DNA of 64,000 nt from Thiosocius sp942490985 (lineage in GTDB: Bacteria; Pseudomonadota; Gammaproteobacteria; Chromatiales; Chromatiaceae): the NCBI GenBank assembly GCA_942490985.1, contig CALNYW010000001.1, positions 310,001 through 374,000 of the forward strand, written 5' to 3'. Position 1 is the first letter of the stretch, and each line of letters begins with the position of its first letter. Made by a program: the position numbers and the translations under genes. The notes beneath the pieces were generated by a model. The model was given only the letters and a program-made list of their open reading frames with translations. It ran no database searches and had not been told where the DNA came from. Positions 16,912 through 24,763 of the stretch are shown here, in pieces.

Positions 16912-17418
16912 TCATCTCTGTGCATCGTCCCAGAACCTGAAAGCCACATCGCCGATCCCGCAGTCTGGTTCACTAATCCGCAGCTCGTGAAGGGCGGCAT
17001 GGAACCGCTCGGCTTCATTCTCTAGGCCCAGGGCGTTCAGACACTTGATGATTCGGGTGATGCGCAGGTTGTTGTGTGTATCTCGCGTGAACCAGTCCGT
17101 TTTTCGCTCCGGCCAGTTATCGGCCTTTTTGATGGTGTGACCGGAATCGCGTAATCCATAGAACGCCAACATCCGGTTGAAGCTCGCCCGAAGTTGCCGT
17201 TTTAGTAGTTCGTCGCTGTTGAATGCGGAGATTACTTCTGGCGTAAGATTTGGCGCGTGTGGATTGACTCGGCTGTGCTCACGGTTCGGAAACAGCCACT
17301 GGATGAAATCGTGAACAGTCTCGAACCAGAGGTCGTCCTGTTCCAGAATCTCGGCCAATGAGCGACCGCGGTGGTCGGGGCGACTGCCGAGATAGAACAG
17401 GATCAATACAGCTTCCAT
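16912..17418 (-). CDS. OGFr-domain protein (opioid growth factor receptor-related)
   Basis: A 168-residue protein matching the OGFr conserved region: LILFYLGSRPDHRGRSLAEI, the hallmark HDFIQWLFPNREHSRVNPHA, PNLTPEVISAF, then W-ERKTDWFTRDTHNNLRITR followed by IIKCLNALGLE. The domain was named in vertebrates but occurs widely in bacteria, where its function is unknown. No signal peptide. ATG 17418 is the first start in the frame. It lies in a variable region next to a MITE-like element, so horizontal transfer is possible. Confidence 0.85.
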   Translation of the reverse strand: MEAVLILFYLGSRPDHRGRSLAEILEQDDLWFETVHDFIQWLFPNREHSRVNPHAPNLTPEVISAFNSDELLKRQLRASFNRMLAFYGLRDSGHTIKKADNWPERKTDWFTRDTHNNLRITRIIKCLNALGLENEAERFHAALHELRISEPDCGIGDVAFRFWDDAQR

Positions 17419-17595
17419 GTCCGAACTTTAGCAAAGGCCGACCGCTTGAATGGCCAGAAGCGCTACCGATAAAGGCAAAAATCACAGGCTGGAATCCAAT
17501 CCGGCGGGCTAGATTTCTGCCGGCGGCAGCTGCTGCAACCGAACCGGAGTCCGTGTGTGGTCAGCTTACAGGCGGGCTGTTGGTAGACTAGCGGC

Positions 17596-17814
17596 ATGGA
17601 TACAGTAAACAAAGTTCGGGAACGACTCATTGTCGCCAGTGCGTTCCATTGCGAGCGGCTGAATCTCAGACTCACCCCGATGACCTGCGCCAATCGCTTT
17701 CGGGCCGCGGTTCGTCCACGCGCAGAGCTGAGCGGCTTTGCTTTGGGTATTCGACCAGACACTCGATGCGCCGGCTGCCCTATCGGCGAGAAGCACGCCA
17801 AGATTCACGAGTGA
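17596..17814 (+). CDS. Small Cys-rich, probably zinc-binding protein
   Basis: A 72-residue protein with four cysteines in a C-x11-C ... C-x2-C arrangement (HCERLNLRLTPMTCANRF and later DTRCAGCPIGEKHA). This pattern suggests a zinc-ribbon-like site, as seen in small proteins of phages and mobile regions, though no named family is recognised. The start is ATG 17596; no strong ribosome site is visible. Confidence 0.5.
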   Translation: MDTVNKVRERLIVASAFHCERLNLRLTPMTCANRFRAAVRPRAELSGFALGIRPDTRCAGCPIGEKHAKIHE

Positions 17815-17815
17815 G

Positions 17816-17879
17816 GCTTCCGGCCACCACTCGCTGGGCCTCGTCAGCAGTCATCACCCCATCCGGAAGCAGCTTTTTT
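17816..17879 (+). terminator. Possible terminator after the Cys-rich gene
   Basis: GCTTCCGG at 17816-17823 pairs with CCGGAAGC at 17863-17870, followed by a run of six T at 17874-17879. The loop is long (39 bases), so confidence is low. Confidence 0.35.
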
Positions 17880-17932
17880 GACTCAGTCGGACAGCGAACC
17901 CGCGCTCAGAGGCAGTCTTCCGGTTGCGGCCG

Positions 17933-18111
17933 AGGTTGTGTGAAAACACGGCGAGCGATGCTTCTGGAGAACCGGCTCCGGACGCCACGCTGGCAGCCCG
18001 TCTCAGTTTCGTGATTAGGCGATCATTCCGGTATCGACCAATGTCGTTGGTCGATGATTTGCTCCGCGTAGATCGCGGCTGAACGGGGCGGTTCTGAGTT
18101 TCACACAACCT
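17933..18111. mobile_element. MITE-like element or IS remnant with 13-bp inverted repeats
   Basis: AGGTTGTGTGAAA at 17933-17945 is the exact reverse complement of TTTCACACAACCT at 18099-18111. Between them lies an 8-bp hairpin, TCGACCAA/TTGGTCGA (18034-18054). On the minus strand the left end reads through VFSHNLGRNRK, a sequence resembling the C-terminus of some transposases. Either a 179-bp non-autonomous element or the tail of a decayed IS fits. Confidence 0.4.
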
Positions 18112-18279
18112 GGGCCACTAACGGACACCCGGTGGTTCGCATTTTAGGCATCCTAGAGAGAAGTCGACTGGGTCGCCTTGAGGGAAGGCTTCGATCGATG
18201 AAGTATGACGCGTGTGCCGCCAGCGTCGGTTGGCCGCGCACTTACTCTAGAGCGGCGGCGCTGACGTCTAGCATCATGT

Positions 18280-18402
18280 CTAGCTGTTGAACATTTCTAT
18301 AACCAACGGGACGACAATCGCCAAGCCGATCACACAAATCGCTGCTATGACGGGGACGAAATCACGTGACTTGATTTTCGATCGATGCTCTTGCTTCACC
18401 AT
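18280..18402 (-). CDS. 40-residue single-span membrane protein behind a PhaR-like box
   Basis: Runs from ATG at 18400-18402 to TAG at 18280-18282. The sequence starts MVKQEHRSKIKSRDF and continues with a hydrophobic span, VPVIAAICVIGLAIVVPLVI, ending EMFNS. This predicts a basic cytoplasmic N-terminus and one transmembrane helix. A second tiny protein starting MVKQ lies at 24677-24763. A perfect palindrome (18456-18470) identical in design to the boxes at phaE/phaA2 lies 54 bases upstream, which suggests PhaR control and a role at PHA granules or in the membrane during storage. That role is inference. Confidence 0.55.
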   Translation of the reverse strand: MVKQEHRSKIKSRDFVPVIAAICVIGLAIVVPLVIEMFNS

Positions 18403-18455
18403 TTTCGATACTCCATGGAATCTGGTTTGAGCCAAAGTGTGACGCTAGCATAAAA

Positions 18456-18470
18456 TGGTGCAGTGCACCA
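18456..18470. promoter_or_regulatory. PhaR-like palindromic operator
   Basis: TGGTGCAGTGCACCA is a perfect palindrome with 7-base arms. It matches the phaA-phaE intergenic sites at 28099 (13 of 15 bases) and 28063. It lies just upstream of a TATGCT -10-like element for the 40-residue gene. Confidence 0.6.
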
Positions 18471-18647
18471 ACTGACCCTGGCGCAACATAGACAACGGCT
18501 TCACCCGGCGAAGCGGCGTTTGTTTTTTCGGTTACTTGTGCGATCTGCCAACTGCGGCCTTCGCGCGATGGTAAAAGGCGCAGTCGCACAAGAACGCGCG
18601 GCTACCTCGGGCATCCCCTGTTCCGTCATTCCCGCGAAGGCGGGAAT

Positions 18648-18977
18648 CCCGAACCGCCCCGTCACACCAACTCGGAATACAGATCTCGCCATTGCGGATT
18701 GGACGCCTCGATGAGTCTGACCTTCCAGGCGCGCCGCCGTTTCCTGATGACCTTCTCCTGTCCGATCGCTGATTCCATCGACGCGTGGCATTCAAACCAC
18801 ACGAGACTATCCACCCGGTACCTGCTGGTGAATCCTGCGATGACAGCTGGTTGTGCTGGTAAACGCGCTTGATCAGGTCCGAAGTGACGCCGGTGTAGAG
18901 CGTGCCGTTTCTGCCGCTCGCCAGAATGTATACGCAAGGCTGCTTTTGCACATTGGCCTCCCTGCCAATAGCACTGG
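18648..18977 (-). mobile_element. GIY-YIG insertion module flanked by inverted palindromes
   Basis: 330 bases absent from repeat copy A, inserted at the edge of the palindrome and bounded by two inversely oriented copies of it. Nearly all of the insert is the GIY-YIG reading frame (18662-18951) with 14 and 26 bases of flank. The arrangement suggests that the gene and a palindrome copy moved as a unit. Confidence 0.6.
18662..18951 (-). pseudogene. GIY-YIG endonuclease, frameshifted
   Basis: The first frame, from ATG 18951, gives the GIY-YIG start CVYILASGRNGTLYTGVTSD followed by LIKRVYQHNQ. The rest of the family sequence continues in another frame: VIAGFTSRYRVDSLVWFE, AIGQEKVIRKRRRAWKVRLI and NPQWRDLYSELV, ending at 18662. 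The shift lies near 18845-18855. The combined length is about 96 codons, normal for stand-alone GIY-YIG proteins (YhbQ/UPF0213 type). A single-base indel explains the break; a sequencing error is possible. Confidence 0.75.
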
Positions 18978-19097
18978 ATTCCCGCCTTCGCGGGAATGGC
19001 GAACGACGGTAGCGGTGGTGCGTCTGCGTGTTATCGCCAATACTTCACGAGTTTAGGTACCACGCTTTCTATAACTGCCGCGGGTGGCGAATGTCTC

Positions 19098-20188
19098 TTT
19101 GGTACCCGGACCCAGTCGCCCAATCCCTCCGACCTGCGCCCTCCTGCTTGGGTGCTGTCCGCTATACGCCGGTAACCGGTGCTTCGGTCAGGTTCGGATC
19201 TGGTTCGGAAGTTGGGTACCGAACTCGGCCGTAGACACCTGAAACGACTCGGCTTACGTCTGCGGAGCCTGTTTTACCGACCCAGCTCGCTTTGGGGTCG
19301 GTTCGGAGGTTCGGACCAGCACGGCCGGCTTATCAGAAAAACCGTTACAGCTGTTCGCCTGGGTGGCACCGAAATCGACTCTCCGTTGTCCTTATGATCC
19401 ACCGGTGCCCGGTTAGACTCCTGGTGGGCCGACCTTGCCCCTCATCCCGCCCGCTTCAGTACGGCAAGCGCCGAGCGCCTCGGCCTTGTTGCCTACGGTT
19501 GTCCTGCGCTCATCAACGTCTCGTCGTATTGCGCCAACAAAGCGTGTTTTCTGCATCCCGAGACACCGACCCGCACACTCAGGGATGAAAAAGGCACAGC
19601 GAAGCGTCTAAAGTTACCAGGACTTAGGGACACCAACCGGAAAAATCATGCTTTTCACCCCACCGGAGCCGGAGCCACTGTAGGTCTCCCGGTGCGACGA
19701 GAACAGTCCACTCAGCTGCTTCCCGCCGTACAGTTTCCATTGGATGACGCCGACTGGGCGACGAGGGGTGCTGGCGGACGCGAGGGCGACGGCCTCCGTG
19801 CCGGAAAACGGCTTATCCTGCCGATAGGCGTCGTGTGACAAGCGGAGCGTCAAACACGCTCAGCCGTGAATGTCGGGGACGGCGGCGGGTCTGACGAAAA
19901 GAACGGGGCCGGGCAAAAAAAAGCGACAATGCGGGGACCGTCCCGCGTGGTCAGACTTTTTTGCCGGTTCAGCAAAACCCGTTTGCGGCGCCCGCTGCGT
20001 TGGCAGTGTGCCTAGCAGCTCTCCACCCGTTAAGTGGGTTATCGTTGATCCGGCCGGCCACAACGGCCCCCGTTGGGCCTCATCAGGTGGCCGGCTGCGC
20101 AGAAAATCGCCCATACAACACCTGATTTGCGTCTAAGCTGTTTATTCGGAACTCTACGAATCCGCTGGGGAGGTGTGATATCGACAAG
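19098..20188. other. 1.1-kb gene-free stretch upstream of phaA
   Basis: No frame here has recognisable protein features; the longest is 79 codons (19614-19853, minus strand). The sequence is GC-rich and has repeated GGTTCGG-type words near 19190-19320. A structured segment with GCCGGCCAC at about 20051 and GTGGCCGGC at about 20089 lies some 100 bases before phaA and may form a long hairpin in its leader. Confidence 0.4.
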
Positions 20189-21367
20189 TTGCGCGACGTT
20201 GTAGTTGTTAGTGGAGTGCGAACCGCGATTGGGGATTACGGTGGCGCGCTGGCCTCGCTGGGGGCAACCGATCTGGGTGCGCTGGTGGTGAAGGAGGCCA
20301 TAGCAAGAGCCAAGGTCGAGGCGGCCGAGGTGGCGCATGGTGTGATCGGCAATGTCATTCACGGCTCGGCCAAAGACATGTACGTGTCACGCGTTTCCTG
20401 TGTAAACGGCGGCATGTCCCATGACTCGCAGGCCCTTACCGTGAACCGTTTGTGCGGTTCAGGGTTGCAGGCGATCGTGTCGGCCGCGCAGCTGATCATG
20501 ATCGGTGATGCGGACGTCGCACTCGGCGGGGGGACCGAGTCGATGAGCAACAGCGGCTATCTGTCACAGACTGTTCGCAACGGCGCACGCATGGGCGATA
20601 CGCAGCTCATCGACATGATGGTCGGTGCCCTGACCGATCCCTTCGCCACGGTGCATATGGGCATAACCGCCGAAAACGTAGCCGAGAAATGGCAACTCTC
20701 CCGTGTGATGCAGGACGAGTTTGCCGTTGAAAGCCACCGGCGTGCCGCGTCGGCGATCGCCGAGGGGCGCTTCAAGGACCAGATCGTCCCGGTCGAACTA
20801 AAATCGCGCAAGGGCACCAGAATCTTCGATACCGACGAACACGTAAGGGCGGACGCTTCAATCGAGGGCATGGCCAAGCTGCGCGCTGCGTTCAAAAAGG
20901 ACGGAAGCGTGACGGCGGGTAACGCCTCCGGTATCAATGATGGCGCAGCGGCTGTGGTCCTGGCCGAGGCCGGCTATGCAGAAAAGCAGGGCCTGTCCCC
21001 GATGGCACGTCTGCGTTCCTATGCGTTTGCCGGTGTCGATCCGGCCTACATGGGTGAGGGTCCGATCCCCGCGGTGAAAAAGGCCTTAGATCGCGTCGGT
21101 CTGCAGGTCGACGACATGGACGTGATCGAGTCCAACGAGGCCTTTGCCGCACAGGCGCTGGCGGTGAGCGAGGGGCTCGGGCTCGATCCGGCGAAGACGA
21201 ACCCCAACGGTGGTGCCGTGGCATTCGGCCATCCGATTGGCGCGACCGGCGCTATCCTCACCGTCAAGGCCCTTTATGAATTGGAGCGTATCGGCGGCAG
21301 GTACGCCTTGGTCACCATGTGTATCGGCGGCGGGCAAGGGATCGCCGGCGTGTTCGAGCGCGCCTGA
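20189..21367 (+). CDS. phaA: Acetyl-CoA acetyltransferase (beta-ketothiolase)
   Basis: Condenses two acetyl-CoA to acetoacetyl-CoA, the first step of PHB synthesis. The 392-residue protein has the thiolase motifs VNRLCGSGLQAIV (acyl-Cys), NEAFAAQALAVSE, GGAVAFGHPIGATGA (catalytic His) and ALVTMCIGGGQG (second Cys). The only standard in-frame start is TTG 20189, which sits about 15 bases after GGGGAGG (20167-20173). An ATC at 20180 in the same frame would have better spacing, so the true start is uncertain. It leads the first PHA segment (phaA, CBS protein, phaB, phasin). A second thiolase is at 26760-27947. Confidence 0.9.
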   Translation: MRDVVVVSGVRTAIGDYGGALASLGATDLGALVVKEAIARAKVEAAEVAHGVIGNVIHGSAKDMYVSRVSCVNGGMSHDSQALTVNRLCGSGLQAIVSAAQLIMIGDADVALGGGTESMSNSGYLSQTVRNGARMGDTQLIDMMVGALTDPFATVHMGITAENVAEKWQLSRVMQDEFAVESHRRAASAIAEGRFKDQIVPVELKSRKGTRIFDTDEHVRADASIEGMAKLRAAFKKDGSVTAGNASGINDGAAAVVLAEAGYAEKQGLSPMARLRSYAFAGVDPAYMGEGPIPAVKKALDRVGLQVDDMDVIESNEAFAAQALAVSEGLGLDPAKTNPNGGAVAFGHPIGATGAILTVKALYELERIGGRYALVTMCIGGGQGIAGVFERA

Positions 21368-21566
21368 TCGGGCGCTCGGCCGGCGCAACGCGTCTACTGA
21401 CGTCGGGCCGCATGAGCTGCGGCCCGTCGAAGGCCGGCAGCAGCTCATACGGCTCCGCTTTGCATCAGCGAGGCCTATTGTGCTGATCTGATGGCCGGCA
21501 GGGCGCATCAATGAAGACAACAAAACCAATAGTGAGTCCGAGGAAAGAGGAGTGAGGAGTGACACA

Positions 21567-21956
21567 ATGTTAGTCAGCGATTGTATGAGTCCGGCGCCGG
21601 TTACGATAGAAACGGGCGCTGACTACAAGCAGGCCTTTGGCATCATGCAGGAGAAAAACCTTCACCATCTGCCGGTAGTCGATGGTGCCAACGGCGTTGT
21701 GGGCATTGTTACCCGACGCGATCTCCAGATTGCGGCCCAGCACTTTCACGAAGCGCCCGTCGATATCGGCGATGTCATGCACACGCCGGTTACCACGATC
21801 CCAGCCGGGGCAGGTCTTGCGGCAGCGGTTGATCAAATGATCGCATTGGGCATTGGCTGTTTGCCGGTAACGGGAGACAGCGAAACCGAACTTGTCGGGA
21901 TCATCACGGAAATCGACGTGCTGAAAGTGCTGCGGAAAATGCTCGCGGAACAATGA
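21567..21956 (+). CDS. Two-CBS-domain protein
   Basis: A 129-residue protein of two CBS repeats: VSDCMSPAPVTIETGADYKQ ... HLPVVDGANGVVGIVTRRDL, then VMHTPVTTIPAGAGLAAAVD ... CLPVTGDSETELVGIITEID. Tandem CBS pairs bind adenosine nucleotides and sense energy state. It has no attached enzyme domain. GAGGAG lies upstream of ATG 21567. Its place between phaA and phaB suggests that it could tune PHA flux to energy charge, which is inference. Confidence 0.85.
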   Translation: MLVSDCMSPAPVTIETGADYKQAFGIMQEKNLHHLPVVDGANGVVGIVTRRDLQIAAQHFHEAPVDIGDVMHTPVTTIPAGAGLAAAVDQMIALGIGCLPVTGDSETELVGIITEIDVLKVLRKMLAEQ

Positions 21957-22247
21957 TTCGAAACCATCTGTGAGTACAGCGTCCGGCGAAGTTTGCCGCT
22001 CCGGTGCGGTAGGCCATGGCTCGCATCCATTCGAGACACCGCACCTGCGGCGGATCGTGGGCTATTAGGCAGCGATGGTGATTCTGTCGCGCGTGGTGCG
22101 TGAACATCCGCGCATCGATGTGCCAAGCCGTTCTGTAAGCTCGACTGGCGGACATCGGTCGCCAGAAAAAAACAAAAACAGCAGATTAGCTACACTTTGT
22201 ATTCACAACAGACACAAAACCTAAAATTGCCGAGAAACGTGTGAAAT
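21957..22247. other. Gap before phaB
   Basis: 291 bases with no supported gene. The last 60 bases are AT-rich and contain CACACTTTGTATTCAC-like promoter sequence, but no clear operator. Confidence 0.35.
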
Positions 22248-22985
22248 ATGAACGATCTTCAAGACAAAGTAGCACTGGTAACAGGAGGGACCGGCGGTAT
22301 CGGTTCAGCGATATGTCGACGACTGGCCGCTGCGGGCGCCCGTGTTGTCTCGACTTACCGAAACGAGGAGAAGGCCAGGATTTGGGCCGCGGCGCAGGAC
22401 TATGAAGCAACGATACTGCACTGCGACGTCGGCAACTACGATGACTGCGTGCGCATGGCGGGGGAATTGGAGTCCCAGGTTGGACTGCCCGACATTCTGG
22501 TCAACAATGCCGGCATAACGCGCGACGCGTCGTTCAAAAAGATAACCCCTGAGCACTGGCGTGCGGTCATCAATGCCAACCTCGACAGCGTGTTCAATGT
22601 CAGTCATCAATTTGTCAACGCCATGGCGGATCGCGGTTGGGGGAGGGTGGTCAACATTTCGTCTCTCAATGGCCAGAAAGGTTGTTTCGGGCAGACCAAC
22701 TATTGCGCGGCAAAGGCCGGCATGCACGGATTCACGATGGCGCTGGCGCAAGAGGTCGCGCGCAAGGGCGTGACCGTCAACACGGTGTCACCCGGGTATG
22801 TCGGCACCGATATGGTCATGACAATTCCTGAAGAGGTGCGTAACAAGATCATTGCGCAGATACCGATGGGGCGACTCGGGACGCCGGATGAGATCGCGAG
22901 TTTGGTCACGTTCCTTACATCGGATTTGGCCGGTTTTATCACCGGCGCCAATTTCTCCGCGAACGGCGGACAATACATGCACTGA
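22248..22985 (+). CDS. phaB: Acetoacetyl-CoA reductase
   Basis: Reduces acetoacetyl-CoA to (R)-3-hydroxybutyryl-CoA with NADPH. The 245-residue short-chain dehydrogenase shows the cofactor motif VTGGTGGIGSAICRRLAAAG, VNNAGITRDASFKKI, catalytic Ser in VVNISSLNGQKG, YCAAKAG with the Tyr-Lys pair, and VSPGYVGTDMV. The combination of NAGITRD, SLNGQKGQFGQTNY-like sequence and a C-terminal GGQYMH is characteristic of PhaB. A weak ribosome site precedes ATG 22248. Confidence 0.93.
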   Translation: MNDLQDKVALVTGGTGGIGSAICRRLAAAGARVVSTYRNEEKARIWAAAQDYEATILHCDVGNYDDCVRMAGELESQVGLPDILVNNAGITRDASFKKITPEHWRAVINANLDSVFNVSHQFVNAMADRGWGRVVNISSLNGQKGCFGQTNYCAAKAGMHGFTMALAQEVARKGVTVNTVSPGYVGTDMVMTIPEEVRNKIIAQIPMGRLGTPDEIASLVTFLTSDLAGFITGANFSANGGQYMH

Positions 22986-23340
22986 GCATGAGCGCTGGCT
23001 GGAGCGATGTGGTGAGTTCCCAAACACAACGGAGGGACCTCTGTTGCCTATAACTCGCCTGTGATCTATTTCGGGCCATCGACACCCATGTGCGTTTTCA
23101 GGCCAGAGTGACATCGGTGGGCTTTATCCGTTTGATGCATCTTCGGATCGCACGGTTTATCTTCAGGCTTGTGAGCCCCTTCTTTGACTGAGGCACGCAC
23201 CTCCGCCGGCACTCAGGGCAGCTCCCACGTCCCACGACCAGCTTGTCAAATGACGAAAAACAGTCGAATACTAAAAAAAACCTATTTTGGTCCTACACTC
23301 CCTTTTTGAACCGATCACATAAACCTCTGAGAAAACCGCA
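22986..23340. other. Gap between phaB and the phasin gene
   Basis: 355 bases with no gene. The last 100 bases are AT-rich and hold the phasin promoter (23243-23272). Confidence 0.4.
23243..23272 (+). promoter_or_regulatory. Candidate phasin promoter
   Basis: TTGTCA, an 18-base spacer and AATACT, followed by a run of A and about 70 bases of leader before the ATG at 23341. Confidence 0.45.
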
Positions 23341-24222
23341 ATGTTTCGAGACTACAAAGAGATTTTTAAAGACCTTCGCAAGATCCAGGACAAGTTGTGG
23401 AAGGATTCCACGGACAGGTTTCCCGCGTCCGCTTTGCCGCTTGCGATAGGCAAGTGGGAGCAAGACACGTTTAGCAGCGTCAACAAACTGCTTGATCAGG
23501 CCATCAACCAGTCACTGGATCTGCAACGCGAATGGCTCAGCCAGTGGACGGAACGCGCCACTAGCAAAGATCTCAAACCCAAGACATTTGCCGAGCTAAG
23601 CGCCGACGCACAACGGTCGACCGAGCGTTGGCTGCAAAATCAGAATCAGCTCTGGGATCAGTGGCTTCAGCTCCTCAGTGGCGCCGACAGTCGTAGCGAC
23701 ATTCACGATTTCGCCGAATGGGAGAAGGCGGTAGACGAATCCATGCAGGCCCAGATGAAGCTGTTGAAAGACTGGTCGGACATGACCAACTTCAAGAAGC
23801 TGTCTGGCAAGGAATTTTCGAGTCTATCCAATCACATCGTTAAGGCGATGGACAAATCGATCACGACCCAGCAGCAATTGTGGAACCAGTGGTTCGATCA
23901 CCTCGGCGAGGCGAGCAAGACGGGTAAAGAGCCCGCCGCGGCGAAGCCAGCACCGGCCAAGAAAAAGGCCAAGGCCAAGGGCAAGGTCAAGCCGGCAACA
24001 TCGGGCAACAAATCGATTTCTGCCGCTGACGACCTGAAAAAGATCAATGGCATCGGCGCTGGCCTGGAAAAGAAACTGAAGGAAGGTGGCATCAAGACGC
24101 TACACGAGTTGGCGGAACTGAACGACAGCGACATCGCTCGCCTGGAAGACGAAGTCATTCGCTTTTCCGGGCGTATCAAGCGCGATAAATGGGTGGAACA
24201 GGCGAAAAAGCTGATCAAATAA
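23341..24222 (+). CDS. Phasin-like granule protein with C-terminal helix-hairpin-helix domain
   Basis: A 293-residue protein. Residues 1-200 are amphipathic helix with recurrent Trp-Leu-Gln motifs (LDLQREWLSQWTERA, WLQNQNQLWDQWLQL, QQQLWNQWFDHL), a phasin-like pattern for coating PHA granules. A Lys/Ala/Pro-rich linker follows (AAAKPAPAKKKAKAKGK). The C-terminal domain (230-293), DDLKKINGIGAGLEKKL ... GIKTLHELAEL ... GRIKRDKWVEQAKKLI, is a helix-hairpin-helix domain clearly related to the one on PhaE (434-496). This joint domain could bring phasin and synthase together. The basic linker could also bind DNA, as the phasin-like protein PhaM does. Function inferred from composition and neighbours. 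Confidence 0.75.
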   Translation: MFRDYKEIFKDLRKIQDKLWKDSTDRFPASALPLAIGKWEQDTFSSVNKLLDQAINQSLDLQREWLSQWTERATSKDLKPKTFAELSADAQRSTERWLQNQNQLWDQWLQLLSGADSRSDIHDFAEWEKAVDESMQAQMKLLKDWSDMTNFKKLSGKEFSSLSNHIVKAMDKSITTQQQLWNQWFDHLGEASKTGKEPAAAKPAPAKKKAKAKGKVKPATSGNKSISAADDLKKINGIGAGLEKKLKEGGIKTLHELAELNDSDIARLEDEVIRFSGRIKRDKWVEQAKKLIK

Positions 24223-24676
24223 TCCCAATGCGCACCTAATGGGCCGTGCAGCTCACTGCATGGTCATCCCAAACTAGCCTGTACGTGCAAAAAACGTCGT
24301 AACGGGGTTTGGACCGGAGGGCCAACCGGCAAGCGGAAGCGTTGTCGATATCGAAACGTCCTTTATGACTGGTTTCGCGCACCGCTTGCAGGCTCAGACT
24401 CCGCATACAACGCCGCGGAGATATGGCCGCTCGCCTCAATATTCAGATTCAATCAAGCCCAAATTCTTTCGCAGCTTAGTGTTGGCTGCTGATCCGTGCT
24501 CGATCCAACTGCTTGGCTTTTAGAGCTAAGGTGGCCGGTCATTATCTGATCGTCGAGAGGCCGTCTTTGGTCGGTAATTGACGCGGCCGCTTGCCGTGTC
24601 GACCTCAACTGGGGCACAGCCCGTTCACGGCTACGCGCAAGTAGCAAGCGTAGACGAACGGTGCAGGTTACAGCCT
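24223..24676. other. Gap downstream of the phasin gene
   Basis: 454 bases with no supported gene on either strand and no clear terminator or repeat. Confidence 0.35.
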
Positions 24677-24763
24677 TCAGCCAAAAATCGTTGCGAAAAT
24701 AGGAATCGCGATCAGGAGACCGATCGCAAACAACGCCGGATAGAAATCGTGTTGTTTTACCAT
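24677..24763 (-). CDS. 28-residue single-span membrane protein
   Basis: From ATG at 24761-24763 to TGA at 24677-24679. The start is MVKQHDFYPALFAIGLLIAI and the end PIFATIFG, i.e. almost entirely one hydrophobic helix. AAGGAG lies 12 bases before the start, a little far. It shares the MVKQ start and design (short polar N-terminus, a Pro inside or before the span) with the 40-residue protein at 18280-18402. I infer that the two are related small membrane proteins in the PHA region; 28 codons are too few for certainty. Confidence 0.45.
   Translation of the reverse strand: MVKQHDFYPALFAIGLLIAIPIFATIFG

Larger units (their letters stand above)
18558..19097 (+). repeat. Repeat copy B, interrupted by a GIY-YIG module
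   Basis: The left part (18558-18647) and right part (18978-19097) match copy A at 15213-15402. Between them sits a 330-base insert with the GIY-YIG gene. The palindrome is present twice: ATTCCCGCGAAGGCGGGAAT at 18628-18647 and its reverse complement at 18978-18997. Confidence 0.75.

Noticed and set aside
18532..18700. C-terminal extension of the GIY-YIG frame (reading SRLRGNDGTGDARGSRA) through the palindrome
   Set aside because: This is translation of the repeat itself, a well-known artefact; the real C-terminus continues in the other frame and ends at 18662.
19192..19206. A further GTTC-N7-GTTC match (LexA-type box)
   Set aside because: It lies in a stretch of repeated GGTTCGG words with no gene behind it, so it is probably chance.
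19614..19853. 79-codon minus-strand frame with a Gly/Ser-rich end
   Set aside because: No ribosome site, no recognisable motif and located in a gene-free repeat-rich stretch.
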